Source of the DNA: Hymenopellis radicata
Lineage: Eukaryota > Basidiomycota > Agaricomycetes > Agaricales > Physalacriaceae
DNA length: 64,000 nucleotides
Direction: 5' to 3'
Assembly (NCBI GenBank): GCA_015501595.1
Contig: JADNRX010000138.1
Coordinates: forward strand, 62,001-126,000
Part shown: positions 10,435 through 22,939 of the stretch, in pieces
How the letters are laid out: each line of letters starts with the position of its first letter
How positions within the stretch are numbered: the stretch's first letter is position 1
Notes under the pieces: model-generated
What the model was told of the DNA's origin: nothing
Seen by the model: the letters and a program-made list of their open reading frames with translations, nothing else
The model's database searches: none
Translations under genes and position numbers: made by a program

Positions 10435-13408
10435 TAGGGTTCGAAAGTCCGGTTAAGTCAGGTTAAGTGATCTTAATCTGAGTTAACCGGTGACCGGACC
10501 GGTCAGTCAAATCCGGCATTTTGGCCTGACCGTTAACTGCGACCGGTTAAGTAGCGTAACCGGTCAAGTTAAGCCAGGTCAAGCAGTCTTGACCGGTCAT
10601 AACCGTAACTGAGTCAAGACCGGCTATGATCGGTTAAGACCAGTACAGTGCAGAGACAAAATGACAGAAGCGGGAGTTGAACTCAGCAGTTACAACAGTC
10701 AAGCATATGACAACAGTCATTATACCCACTTCACCATCAGGACATATCTGTGCACTACCCTAGGGTACCATGATCATCTACGCTCTATGGCCCAACCTTT
10801 ACAGGTCCTTCGTTAACTCATCATGGAAAGCTAGCCCAACATGATTTATGTTGTACCCACTCCAGATTGGGCTGAGGAGCTTTGTGCATGTTCTTAAAAT
10901 CAACAGTAATATCTACATGCATATTCCCATCAGCGTACACTACTCATCTCATTGTAAGTAGTTGTATCTTCACCGAACATAGCAGTTCGTTGCACAATAA
11001 GTGCGACACAAGCCTATCACCAGCTGAAAAATAGGTAAAATTAAAAGATGTTAGAAAACATCATGTAAGTACATCCCGATGCATCCGAGCGCGAACACCG
11101 CCTTCGTTATGGCTTTGTAGCCATCCCGAGGTGGCTTCCGTCGTCTGGACCGATCATCCAAGTGGTGATCGAGACGCTTTTTCATACTGATCTCTTCATC
11201 TAACCACCATCATCTCGCGACGCCTGGACGCCGAAGACCCGACCTTGGGACGCGGGTCTTCCTGGCGTTAGAGACCTCAATGAGTCAACGGATCACACGG
11301 GTTTACCCATACTCGATCCGCTCGGGCATCTCGGAGATCCGATCCGTTTGATCCGTAGACCCGTGGCGGGTCGGATCACACTTGGATCGCGGATCGAGCT
11401 CTGGAGGCACGAGTACTCGTGTTGACTCGTGAATATTTAGCTATATATTTAAACTTAATTTACAAATTTTTTTGAAGTCAAACGGGCCCATGCGTCGCCC
11501 AGAACAGACGTGCGCGAGAATTTCTTGTCAATTCTCACGATCCGGCAAACACCGAGAGGCCGCGTAAGCGTGCGATCGGATAGTTTCTCTTTCCTCCTCT
11601 TACCACCACCACTCACCACGACCACCCAGTGCGCGACGGTCGTCGCCACTGCCTCTCTGACGATTGTCAGGGGGCCTCTGAGGTGTGGATTTTGGTCTTG
11701 GCTCTGTGCCGAACCCGCTGCTGCTGTCTCTGTGACAGCAGCAGAGGCGGACGACTTTCACCACGGCGCCGACTTTGGATGACGACAACTCCCGGATAAC
11801 GGATGACGAATGGCGACACGACAACGAGGATGGTGATGTGGGGATGCGGATGGGATGAGGGTGACGCGTTGACGCGAGCACGCGAGTACGCTGATGGACG
11901 CGTCGATGCGGTGGTGAGACGAGCGCGCTGATGGACCCGACTCCAACGACGACTGACACGAACACCACCACCACCCTTACCACCACCACCCTCACTGCCC
12001 GCACCATCACCACCACTCTCACTTCCACCATCACCACCATCCATCATCACCTTCCCACCACCCTCAGTCTGTATCATGCACGACTGAGTGTCCCCGTGCC
12101 ATTGCCCGGGGATACTCGTCGGCATGAATGGATTTGGGTGTGTGGAATACTCGAGTTTACTCGAGTACTCGATCCGCTCGGCGTTCTCGGCGATCTGACT
12201 CGTCTTGATCCGTAATCCGTGGCGGGTCGGATCAGATAAGGATCGCGGATCAGCAGTTTTGGCCACGGGTACTCGCGTGATGGATCGCGGATCTGACCCG
12301 GATTTGAGTCGTTGAGGTCTCTACCTGGCGTCGTTCTGGTCTCATCTAGCTATTTTCTCCTCGTTTTTCCTGGAGATGCGGGCTTGAAGAGCCCCGGCGG
12401 CCCCGCAGGATGCGTAATCGTCTAACGACGCTGCAGATCTTCGACAACAATGGTGGAGACCCACCACGGGTCAGAGGGCTTAGGAGATTGACTTGAGAAC
12501 TCGACGCCGCGGTCTGACAGATGGCGGCGTCGTCAATGTGCGTGTTTTTTCTTTCTCCTTCTATTCATCCTTACATGCTATTACAGCGAGAACACACCGC
12601 AGCTGCAACAACCCCGACACGACAACAACCCCGACACGACAACGACCCCGACACGGCAATGCGACTACGACTACGACACGACGACATGACCACGACCCCG
12701 TCACTATGACGATGACGACCAGTCACGACCACCAAGACCACGTCACCCCAGACGACCAACACACCACCAAGATCTGGTTCTGCAGAAAACCCAGACGTCG
12801 CAAGACCCAGATCTGGGAACAGCGGTGTCCATCTACCCCGAAGATGATTGCACCATGACCACCACCACGGACGCGTAAGCCCTGTTGATGAGGCCGCAGA
12901 TTGCTGATGATGATCATGCAACGATCCAGCAAGACGACTCAAGGATCTGATGCCGCCATCACGACACTGACAGCCCGAAGATATCTGGACGAAAACGACC
13001 TCGCTATCAGGACGACAGTTACGATGATGATGGACGAATGCCCCGACGACGATTATGATCCACCACCTTCACCCCAGTACCACCACAACGATTTTCACCA
13101 CCCTCCCATTCATCCCCCACTCCCTCGCGGTGGTGCAGCATTATCTATAATGTTGCATCAATGGGAGGCATGGGGTGGTGATCGTGCCCTGTGATATGCT
13201 GCCTGTGCTATTAAGCACAGGCATGCTCGCACGGCACGAAAAAATTCATCGGTCATGACCGGTTACAACCGATCATCCGCGGTTAAGCAAAATTCTTGGT
13301 TTGAACTTAACCTTTGACCGTAACCGGTCAAATTGTGTGACCGGTCATCGGTCATCGGTCAAAATTTCGGTCAGGTCCGGTCAAGCTTAACCTGACCTTC
13401 GAACCCTA
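10435..13408 (+). mobile_element. hAT-type element, family F (complete), inside ORF-W1
   Basis: 2,974 bp. It starts TAGGGTTCGAAAGTCCGG and ends CTGACCTTCGAACCCTA, with exact 8-bp duplications CAACTCCT at 10427-10434 and 13409-13416. The subterminal regions are full of ACCGGTTA and ACCGGTCA words on both sides. No transposase ORF was found. It hosts a complete family A element (11269-12323). The flanks, rejoined at one target copy, run on in the ORF-W reading direction. Confidence 0.92.
11269..12323 (-). mobile_element. hAT-type element, family A copy 1 (complete), nested in family F
   Basis: 1,055 bp with ends TAGAGACCTCAATGAGTC and GAGTCGTTGAGGTCTCTA. The exact 8-bp duplication CCTGGCGT lies at 11261-11268 and 12324-12331. 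Subterminal arrays here are GATCCG and GGGTCGGATC words rather than the GACTCGCGAGT words of the other A copies. The internal core includes an AT-rich linker, a CCGGCAAACACCGAGAGG block, a TTACCACCACCACTCACC run and the GTGCCATTGCCCGGGGAT hairpin near 12090-12115. Confidence 0.93.
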
Positions 13409-14886
13409 CAACTCCTGCACCCGCGAAGGCAGTGACAAAGGCCGCCCCAGTGGCAAAGCCTACAACGTCTTCATCCGCAGTCAAGCCCAAGAAAGATACT
13501 GCCCGCTCTGCTACGACGCATTCCCAACCGTCTTTCCTCCCCATCACGCCTGTCCTTCGTCCCACACAAGTCCTTGGTCCTTTTATCACCGCGACCCTGC
13601 AGCAGCTGGTTGACGAGGACCGCCGCCAGTGCATGGGAGAACTTCGAGGACTGAGTAACTACGAGCTGGATAGAGAGGACAATATTCTTCGGAATTTTCT
13701 TCTTCTCCGAAAGATTGACGGTGAAGGAACGTTCAAGATTTCGAGTGACCTACCTCCTCGAGGCATCTTCGCTGGCATGCGGAAGAAGTCTGTTGAGGAG
13801 TTAGAGGAGGAAAGGGAGCATGCAGAGGAAGCCGAGAGAATGCGCGTTGACATGGAAGTGGAAATGATTATCAGTGCTGACGTACAAGGGGCCGAGGATG
13901 ATTTTGGGGGTGACGTCCATATGGATGTAGATGCTGACATCCCCCCGCTGTCTTCGGTTGACCAGGCAGCGTTGAAGGCAATTGAGTCGGAACTGCCCGA
14001 CCCATCTTCCATCCAACCTCCTCCATCGACACTGTCTCGGCTCGAAGATGCACCCATCATCCAGCCCATCGAGGTGCCCGACCCATCTTCCCTCCAGCCT
14101 CCATCTCCATCAGCACCATCTCAGCTGGAAGCCGCACCTGTCATCCAGCCCATCGAGGAACACCAAGATGAAGACATCGAGGCCTTGGACTGGGATGCCG
14201 ATATGGATACGTCCAAGTGGTATGTTGGGCTCACCGCCGCTTTCAATGCTTTCAAGTGAGGTCGAGTCTTTCCTCGGTCTTGGGCCCGCCTCGTCGACTC
14301 CTTCATCGTCTTCGAGCAGAAGTCAGGGCTCATTCCCACTGGGCACGGATTAAAACTTGACCGAGCCAACCGTCCCCCATGCATCGCCAACTTCTTCCAG
14401 CATCGTCGCGATTGGTCAAAACGCCGTTCCATAGGTGTTTTGCGAACATTTTGGGAATACTGGTGGGCTTGGTGGAAAGCAAACCAATCACCGGCATGAC
14501 TTCACAACAGAGAACTTGTCCGAGATGAGAAGCTGGAATGGACGGGATTGGAGAAGAAGTGCGGCAATGATGGGTTGATATTGGTGCTAGGGACCCTTCT
14601 CTGGTGGGGCGAGGTCGTATTCGACGGTGTTTCCGGCAACACGCCAACGGCAGATCAAGTCGATTGGCAGCTTGCCGTAGATGACGTTACCTGGGCTATT
14701 GAGCACATCGTTCGCACTACTGTTGTCGAGGTGCCAGGAGCTCGAGCGTCGAAGAAGCGGGTACGAGCGGACAAGGAAAACATCGATGTCGAAGATACTC
14801 GTATTGCCAAGGTAAGTTTTTCACTCCTAACTTCACAAACGTAGCTCACAATGTACACACAGCGTACGCGCTCTAGCGCGAAGTAG

Positions 14887-15164
14887 TTGTCAGACATTTT
14901 GTATCTCTTTTAGACTTTTTACTCATATATTTATCTCTCTCTGTACATACATCATTAGTAGACTGATGCATTTAATCATAATAACTAGAGTTTAGATTGC
15001 TACGAAAGAAAGACATGGGAGGCTGTAAGGATAAATGGCGCCACATAAAGAGGGTTCCATCGGCAATGACGGTATGAAGCTCGAGATACAGGCGTGCACG
15101 GGCGCCCTCGGAAATCCATGATGATACATAAGACAGAAAATGGACCCATTCCCGTAGCCCAATC
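14887..15164. other. no feature seen
   Basis: AT-rich sequence directly after the ORF-W1 stop, probably its 3' UTR. It contains ATTTAATCATAATAACTAG-like polyadenylation-type A/T runs but nothing decisive. Confidence 0.4.
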
Positions 15165-16015
15165 CTGCCCGAGCGCCCAAAGTCCTCCCGAATAAAGTCT
15201 CGGGCTGTTTAGCGAGATCTAGAGGAGCTGAAGGGCTGTGCGTGAGTGTGTGCCCTCAGAAAACTGTAAGGACGCACCATACAAAATATCAGAGCCTCCC
15301 GAGCACCCAATCCCGCCCTACCGCTCCTCATCCCGCCACCAAAGTCGGCGCAACCGTACAAGTTGACGAAGAGAGGCGACCAACTCGTGACGACTCCAGA
15401 GCCCTCACAATGTCTCCAAGAGGGCCTGGACGAAAAATCAGAGCGAACGGCTGATACGATCCCGCCCTGCCATACCCAAGCCCGCCCAACCAAATTCAAT
15501 ATGACGCCGTGCCCGCCACAAATGGACAGCAGCTCTAGAAGCCTGTCAGCTTCATTGAGGTGGTGAGAAGACTCACCAGATGAAAAATCAGCCGATTCGG
15601 GGCGCTGTATCCCGACCAGTGCGCTATCACCAGCGTATCATCCCAAAAAGGAAGGTGGACGCGCATCGCCTGCGCAAACGGATATCGGAGCCAATACGCG
15701 ATCCAGCAATGTAATATAAGCGATAAAATGGCGGTATAGCAGTGCTATACGCCGTGGAGGTGAGCGTGCTGAAGGGGGAACGGAAAGCGGGTGAGGCGGG
15801 AGCAGCCCGCGCTATCACCGCCACGGAAAGACCCGTGAACCGGCATTCACGGCACCAGCAGTACGCACGGCAAGCGAGGCAAGCCAGTGCTAGGCCGTAG
15901 GGTGGGTCGCTAATACATTACGGGTTCTAGTTGGAGCCTCTAAGCTAGAGGGATTAATGTAATACCTTGCCCTCTGAGTAGAGGGCTTAATTAGTATAGG
16001 GTACAGCATAGGGTG
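15165..16015 (-). repeat. right terminal inverted repeat of KDZ transposon 1
   Basis: Inverted copy of 2832-3703 ending CAGCATAGGGTG, followed directly by the target duplication AGTGCCC. It is slightly shorter (851 bp) than the left copy and nearly collinear with it. Confidence 0.88.
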
Positions 16016-16706
16016 AGTGCCCGTAGGTACGTTCTCTCCTTTTCTATCCGTACTTTTCACCAAATGACTACTTCGCAGTCTGTGCACTTGAAGGTTTTCA
16101 ATCAACATCAAGGAGGCCAACGACCAACCACCAGACATTGACGTCAAGAGTGCGTGCGTCCGGCGACCGACTCTGCGTCCTCGCCCGTGATCAAGGAGAC
16201 CGACTTTGTGTCGTCTCCCTCTGATCTAGCTCTGTCTGTGGGCTTGAAGAGCCCCGGCAGCCTCGCTGGATGCGTAAGCTCTCCAACGAGGCTGCACATC
16301 TGCAGGAACATGGCAAATCTCGGGACTTAATAGAACATCTTAACACAGATGTCCCGGGACCTCGCAGAGGCGACAATGTCTCCTTGCTAACAAGTTGCTG
16401 CTTGCCTGGTATGTCTTAGTGTGTTTTTCATCTGGGATCTATTTGTCATACTGAGAAGTCTCTTCGCTATAGTCCACACCACGACGAACGACCTTCGATA
16501 TCAAGCGAGCCGACTTCAGGACGCGTCTTCCAGAAGCATTCATCTCCATTCTGCTCTGTCTTGCCCACCTCTTTGTGGAACTGCGGGCTTGAAGAGCCCC
16601 AGCGGTGTAAGGCACTATTCGTGATTTTGACCCTTTCGGATACGCAGGAGGTCTTATTTTGGTTGTAGGGTATTTATTTCGTCTTTTGTGGCATATTTTG
16701 TAGTTT
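16016..16706. repeat. repeat-derived stretch with GGGCTTGAAGAGCCCC blocks
   Basis: No gene supported. The block GGGCTTGAAGAGCCCCGGC followed by a GATGCGTAA word occurs at about 16240-16270 and again, partly, at 16585. It is also present near 12385 inside family F. The GACCGACTTTGTGTCG words resemble the internal core of the hAT-type elements. Confidence 0.5.
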
Positions 16707-16734
16707 GGTCACGTGATCTTACCATCACGTGACC
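16707..16734. promoter_or_regulatory. perfect inverted repeat with two CACGTG E-boxes
   Basis: GGTCACGTGAT, six bases, then its exact reverse complement. Each arm holds CACGTG, the site of bHLH regulators of the Cbf1/Pho4/USF type. It lies upstream of the RING-like gene on the + strand, so it may be a promoter element of that gene. This is inferred from sequence and position only. Confidence 0.4.
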
Positions 16735-17478
16735 GGTCCTGTACATGTGCGCGCCTCATTGCAATAGACTCACTCTTTTACTCTCACCATTCTCCCATTT
16801 GCCTTGTGCATTAGTGGGAAACGAGAGATCCTATCCACCTTGAGTGGACCCCTACTGTGTTGTACGGTCCGCAATAACAACAGCTACAGGTTCCGGCCCT
16901 ATACCGGTATTTCTCGCATTTCTCTCTATTTCTCGGTTTCTTACAGCATTTCCGCGAACACGGACACCTTTGTACTCCCTGTGGAATACGCCTGTCGGAC
17001 GGTACCCAGCAGTGACGTGGCATCTCGATTCACGCCTTACAAAGGTGGACACATTGGGAATCGTCCCAGTGTATTCCATTCTCATCGTTCCTTCCGATCA
17101 TGAAAGACCATTTGTCTTCCATGACCTCCCAACTCTCTGCATACACCACGGTCACCTCATCACATGGCTCTATTCACTCCCGTGCCCTTGTGTTCACTCA
17201 GCGAGAGCTCACTCTGATTGACCTCAGTGACGATCACACGTCCCCATGTGTTACGTTGACGCATGGTTTACGACACGACATCCTTCGCGAATTTAGTGAT
17301 TTGGAGGGAGGTCAGATGCGCTCTGAGGACGTTGTTGAGGCGAGGGGGGTCTGATGGCGGAAGCAAACCTCTGGCGAGGGAGATCAACTGGTTTTGGTAA
17401 CTCGGACCTTGTAACGCTCATCTTCCCTTAATTTTACCCTCACATGTACATCTAATCCAGTCTGATTATCCGTCTCCT

Positions 17479-18487
17479 TTGACTATCATCATCGCACTCA
17501 GGTCTCGTCAAAGCGCTGCACGTGCCCGACTCAATACCATCACAGATGAAGGCGATGTCGATCATGACGCTCCTTCTCTGCATTATTTCAACATGGACGT
17601 GAATAATCCTGGGCTCGTCTTCCAGACCGATGCTTGCATGTGGACGGCAGGTCGAATTCCTGTGGCTTCGAGGTACGTGGCATTTATTGCTTTGGAAATG
17701 CACGTTCTGAATAAATATACAGATCGTCGTCGGCCTTCCCTGTTCTCGCCGCATCCACTTCTTGCCAGCCCCCTACCGTCACTGCTCAAGCTCTTAGATA
17801 TCTTGCTCTGACGTGTAGCTGGTGCTCTCGACTACTGACTTTCAACACGGTTGTCGTTTCGCGTGGGCTCTCAAGCCCTCAGACATTCGGCACAGTCTGG
17901 GTTCTCGAATGCGGGCATCTCCTCGACACTTTCTGCGCTACGGCCCTGCTATCGCCTCATGACTGTGCCGTTCTGGAGATGTCAACGACACCAGCGACTG
18001 CCGAGGTGCCAGATGACTATCAACCTATCTGCATTGAGAAGGTTCATCGTTGTCGCGGACAGGATTGCAATGCGCATTTCGCTACTTTTGCGAGCGACCC
18101 AGATCCCCCACAGTGCGACGCTTGGAATTCAGGACATGCACCTGGCCCATGGAGATTCTCTGACTTCCCCACACCTCCTTCCGACCCAGATGTACCAGTC
18201 CTTGGTCCCGGACCGTCGTCTTCGAACGAAGGACAGTGTTCACTGACACCGTTCGCAAATCGATGGTCAGATTGCCCGATACATGGGAGACTCGACGATC
18301 TATATCGTGCGGGTCACAATCTTGATACTCTTTCCTCCTCTATGCGAGGCCTTGACGGAAGCACTATACGCGCTCCGCGCTTGTATCGGTCCCCCGAATA
18401 TTTCATTGTCAAGTACGCTACCTCTTATTTCTCGTCATTGCCGTGTTTTCCAGAGCGTCACATACTGTATCGTCCAAAAAGTTATAA
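17479..18487 (+). CDS. RING-like zinc-finger protein, 5' end unresolved
   Basis: The clearest exon joins 17479-17671 to about 17722 across an intron with GTACGTGG donor and ATACAG acceptor, and the frame stays open to the end. The joined product contains LTCSWCSRLL, then VWVLECGHLLDTFC, then HRCRGQDCNAHF. This spacing of Cys and His pairs suggests a RING-type or similar zinc-binding finger. A final small intron near 18415-18455 puts the stop at 18487. An upstream ORF at 17100-17354 may be a 5' exon, but I cannot join it without a stop. The gene lies outside the KDZ elements. Role unknown; ubiquitin ligase activity would be only a guess from the finger. Confidence 0.45.
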
Positions 18488-18829
18488 TTAGCTGGTAGTG
18501 CACCTGTAGCTGTAGCCATTTTCCTTTTTCCTTGCAGTTGCTAGCAAAACCTAAAGTCAATTCTCTTGCACTTGCTAGGCTAGCAGTTGCTAGAGCTCTT
18601 TCCCCGCCCAAAACGGCTGTAAGGCACTTATGTAATCCCCCGGCTCCCCTTGTTCTCGCGCGAGGCACTCACAGACACTAAATTCGTCGGCGCGGCACTT
18701 CCCAAAAAGGACGCGAAACACAGCGGATCAAAATTGTCACCGACCAAGTTCCCAAAAAGGACACCAAATACAAAATCGTGCTAAGTTCATCTGCTACATC
18801 TCGGCAAGCTACGGCAAGACACCCAAGGA

Positions 18830-21800
18830 TCAAAATCGAGCAGCCGCCGCCTGCTCCTCGCTAATAATAGCCGCCGCTGCCCTCTGGGCCTCTCCATCCT
18901 TCGGGCCCGCCTTCTGTCCCCGCGCAGGTCTCGTCATGCCCCACAAGGTCTCGAATGATTCGCGCACACGTCGTCTATCCCTTGCTTGACGCCGCGCGTA
19001 TGCCTTCCGCCCTGCAATCTCCTCCAGACGCAGTCCGTGATAATCCTTCTCTGCCCGGAACATCCACCTCTGCTCTTCAAAGCGCAAGGAGCGCAGAACC
19101 CGGCGCATTTCCTCCTTCAGGATTTCGACCTCCTCTGTCCATCGAGTTTTTCTGGCCAGAGCCTTCGCCCATTCGATCCGTACGCCTTCGCAAGTATTAG
19201 AATTGTGGCGCATAAAAAATGAAATACCCACATTCATGCAGATACCCGTCCTCGTTCGCATCTGGACCACCCTCTGCAGTCCAAATCCATGACATTACAG
19301 CCCGCGTCTCTCCCGGTACATCTCGTCGCTTCGTTTTCTTCAACCGAGCAGAAACCGAATCGCCGGTAACCCTACTATTCCGCGCCTCCAGACGACTCAA
19401 CTTCCGCACGGCGTCCTCATCCGACTCTGCCGTTTGGTAGACCTTCACATCTTCGTCCTCCAACACTCGGAACGGACCACACCCCGCTTCTCCCACTAGC
19501 GCGACCAGACGATCTCGACAATGACGATATTTCGCCACTGACTCCTTTAGCTTCGTCGCCATCGTGCTGAGTGTCGTCGCCGCTCTTCCGCCCTCCCTCT
19601 GTCCCCTGACATGCTCATTGCGGAAATACACCAGGTAACGCTTTGCCAGCAAGCGCGCACGAATCCGTCCCAGTGCATCAGAGCATTGCCCACGGCGCAG
19701 AGCCTCCTCCTTGTCCAACAATTTCCGTGGACACCGAACCTTCCGGTCCAACTCCTGCGACTTGGCGCACTCCGAAGGCAGATACAGCCTTGCATCTTCC
19801 ACCGGAGGAACGGCTGCAGACCTGCTCCGGCGATCTACCTCCTCCTTCTCAATAATCTTCGTTACCCGCGGCATATAAACATCCTGCCATTTCCGGAACA
19901 CCTTCAACTTCGCCATTTGAGTCCGTCGTCGCTCGTAAACCTTGCTTTGCTGCTCTGTCATGAGATTTTCCTTCCGCGCTCATTCGTTACGCAATCTTGT
20001 ACTGTTCAATCATTAGCAGTAGCTCGTCACCAGGAAAAGGTACGTACAAGGCGTCTTCCAGTTGTAGACCCATTATTAAAAAGGCGGACATTGTCACCCG
20101 CATTCCTGTGCTTCCGGCCTTCTTCCTCTTCGGTTTAGTTTTCTTTTTCGCTCTTTGTCCGCGAGTTGCTGCTCTCGGCGCCTCTGCATCAGACTCCCCC
20201 GACGCGTCAAATTCCTCCTCATCGTCCGCCTCCTCCTTCAGCTCTTGTTGCCGGAGGTCCGACTTCGCTTTTGACTCCGAGAATGATACTAGATCACGAT
20301 GCTTCAGTGCACTGAACTCCCCTCGAAACAGTAAACCCACCTTTTTCCGACGGCGCATATGGATTCGGCTTGGCCGGATCCTTCAACCAGTCGACCACCA
20401 TCCCCATCCAGTCACTACGTACGTCGTCGTCCAGTGCCTCATCGACAACGTCGAAGCCTTTGACCTGCACTTCTTTCTCCTGAAGTGCGATGTGAAGCCT
20501 CTTCAATAAAGTTCGCCCTGAGTCAACAAAATTCAGTACCGCTCGAAGATATAACCATAGCACCTACCCAGATGTATGTTCTTGCCAAAATTGTGCTTAT
20601 CCACCTTATCTTCGATGTCGTCGTGACGCGCGCCTGGCTGTTCCTCCCGCGTCATGTATGACATTGGGTTCAAAACCGACCAAACTCGTTCGATGCCCTC
20701 GCCGTCTGTCTTCCCGACACCCTTCTTATACTTCAGCGACTCAGCTGTCTCGCACGAGATCTCATGCGCGCCTCCATGCCAAATGGGCAAGCCCCACTGA
20801 ATCTCCGGGAGGTCCAAGTTCTTCAATACGTCCGGTAACGCCTTGATCCTCTCCTTGAAGTGCTTTCGGTATTGGCACGCAATGTCGTACGTCACAGTAA
20901 CTTCCTTCAGGCCCATCTTCGACAGTACCCAATATAAAACAAAATCTGTATTTTTATATCTAGTCAACAATGTTAGTTTCTGCCAAGACAATCTGCCGAA
21001 TGCTTACCTTTCGCCCTTTTCTAAGTCGCCCAGTCCCAACATTATCTCGTGACGAGCGCAAATAATGCCAATGACGCCAGCCCAGCGAAGTCCAACTGAA
21101 AACCGCGTGTCCTTCTGCATGAGAGCTGCGAACGCCACACATGACGATATCTGATGACCATCAATTACTATGCGTGAAACGGTAAAGCGTCGGTGACTTA
21201 CCTCCTCCTCTGTAATATACTTTCGCAACCACTCGTGGTACAGTTCGGTAGGCATTTGCACGCCCAGGCCATCGTACAGCGGCAGATCGACATATGGCGA
21301 GGACCGCATCTTGCAACGCATGCGGAAGTTGGCATCCTGTGAGACGATGCGTCTATACAGATATCTTAAATCATGTTAGTCTACGCCACACAAAAAGACA
21401 TCACACGTACTGATATTCGGCGAGCACAGTCTCCCAATCCTCAGGTAAGTTCACTCCCACCCGAGGACATGCCCAGCATTCCACTCGAATCGTGCCGTCC
21501 TCCGCCTCCGCCAGTCCCCCATCCTCATGACAGATACCCGATCGTCGAACTCTCTGCAGAAATGCCCATTGTCGCGCCATGCGCAGGAACGCCTTATAGC
21601 GGTCCGGAGTCCAAGACGTCCCGTAAGGATCTGTCTGGTCTTCTAAAGTGGTCACGAAGTCCCGCACATTGACAGTCGCAATCGTCTTGAGACGCCGATA
21701 CAGATTTAGAACCTCGACAGTCGCACAAGTGGCAGGACATCGCGTTGTAGCCGGATACAGTCCGCTCCGTAGTAACTGCTGCCAGCGATGTTCACCGTCG

Positions 21801-22761
21801 GACACGCTACAACCACAATACCGCATTTCCACCTGGTGCACTCCGTTGACGTGCATAACGGTCATTATGTGAGGCGTGGGGTCCGGAACACGACACCTAG
21901 CTCCCTGGTGGCCGAGCTGATACACAAGGCCCATGTCGCGCAGGAAAATCGTCTGCCATGTCGCCTCCCGCCAGACCTGCACATCCGCGATTAAGAAATG
22001 AGACCTTCATTCAATGTGTAGGCTTACCTGAATAGCATGGACTGGTGCTCGGTCGTGCCTACGCAAGCAGCACGCTTGGCATTCTAAGAAGTCCCCACAG
22101 CTCTGACAACGAAACAACTCTTCGCACTCGTCGACGTCTCCAGCCTCGGTCGACGGCCGTTCAATCGCTATCCCAATGCACTCCGCCTTCAGACGCCTAT
22201 CACACGATGAGCACCTAGGGTTTCGTGTCGCATTCCCCAGCCCATGTCGTCGAATCGTCTCTTCCAAAAAAGCAGTCAGCCATGGCTTCCATTCCTCCAT
22301 GGGCTGATCCTGGTGTTGTGTTCAGTCAGAAAAAAAGAGCGTGATGAGACCAAGCCTACCGAACTGGCATAGCGCTTCTGCTTGGCTGTCCCGCCTTCAG
22401 TAGTGTCGTTATTGCCACCAGCATCCTCCTCCTCCTCCTCCTCCTGCTCTGAATCGATATCATCGTGATCCCTATCGTCCTGAGCGTAAATGGGTTCGGG
22501 AGGGAGCAACGGCTCAAATTCCGCTTGCGCATACTCATCCTGCAAGTCCGAGGGCCGCCTACCGTCAGAGTGATCCACGTTGGGCACAGCTTGAGACGAC
22601 ACTCTGCCGGCGTGGTCGATATGTATTGAATGATCATGCACAGCGGGGGCGTTGGCCGGTCGGGAAAAGACTGGATTTGCGCGAGGACGCCCTCCGGGAT
22701 TGCGAGACGCCTGCATAAGGGAAGGACGCTCCCGCACGAGGCTACCCCATGCTATATACAT
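18830..22761 (-). CDS. KDZ transposase with CxC2 cysteine cluster (KDZ2)
   Basis: Second KDZ transposase, reading from 22761 down, with about ten exons. Exon 1 is Pro-rich, then strongly acidic. Exon 2 (22300-22007) holds CSSCDRRLKAECIG, CEELFRCQSCGDFLECQACC and a HDRAPVHAIQ end, the CxC2 cysteine cluster. The next exon holds MRYCGCS and CWACPRVGVNLP. The catalytic region includes VTYDIACQYRKHF near 20890 and GVGKTDGEGIERVWS near 20700. A Lys/Glu-rich linker (20240-20110) and a coiled C-terminal part follow to the stop at 18830. The frame is blocked once, by TGA at 19980-19982, in a position where an Arg codon CGA would fit. Its homologue is KDZ1; the two proteins match motif for motif. Confidence 0.85.
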
Positions 22762-22939
22762 GGCTACATGGTGGGCAAGCGGGTCAATGTTTAAACGTTG
22801 ATCAAGGACAAATTAGCTGTCACTTGCGCCGAATTCGTCCATGGTCACGTGTTCGATTCTTGGTGATGTCCTTTCTTTTCTTTTTCTGTCTTTCGTTATC
22901 TTAGCAGGTACAGCAACGTACAATAATCATAATATTCGA

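Larger units (their letters stand above)
9149..14886 (+). pseudogene. ORF-W1, KDZ-element accessory gene, disrupted
   Basis: Not a family I can name. The probable start is 9149 (MTRPKASAGKRGPKSWIP). Exons can be followed to 10434 and from 13417 to 14886, with the hAT-type family F element between them and its 8-bp target CAACTCCT duplicated. Stops in the expected frame lie at 9234-9236, 9631-9633 and 9859-9861, and another follows near 14510. The readable parts are a basic N-terminus, long charged helices, a Pro/Ser-rich acidic middle (13900-14200) and a Trp-rich C-terminus (TLLWWGEVVFDG, DDVTWAIEHIV) ending in a basic KRTRSSAK tail. The order and spacing of motifs match the gene at 28095-30749, so this is a decayed homologue of it. 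Confidence 0.75.
2825..16022. mobile_element. KDZ-type DNA transposon 1, complete, with long TIRs and 7-bp TSD
   Basis: The element proper is 2832-16015. It begins CACCCTATGCTG and ends with the exact inverse CAGCATAGGGTG. The 7 bases AGTGCCC stand immediately outside both ends (2825-2831 and 16016-16022), as expected of a target-site duplication. The terminal inverted repeats are about 870 bp. Inside, in order, are a pair of hairpins, a KDZ transposase (-), an RHBD gene (+) and the ORF-W pseudogene (+). A later hAT-type insertion adds 2,974 bp plus 8 bp of duplication, so the original length was about 10.2 kb. That the three genes moved together is an inference from their position between matched ends. 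Confidence 0.85.

Noticed and set aside
11455..12942. Thr/His/Arg-rich ORFs in families A and F
   Set aside because: They come from ACC and GAC triplet runs and are open in several frames at once.
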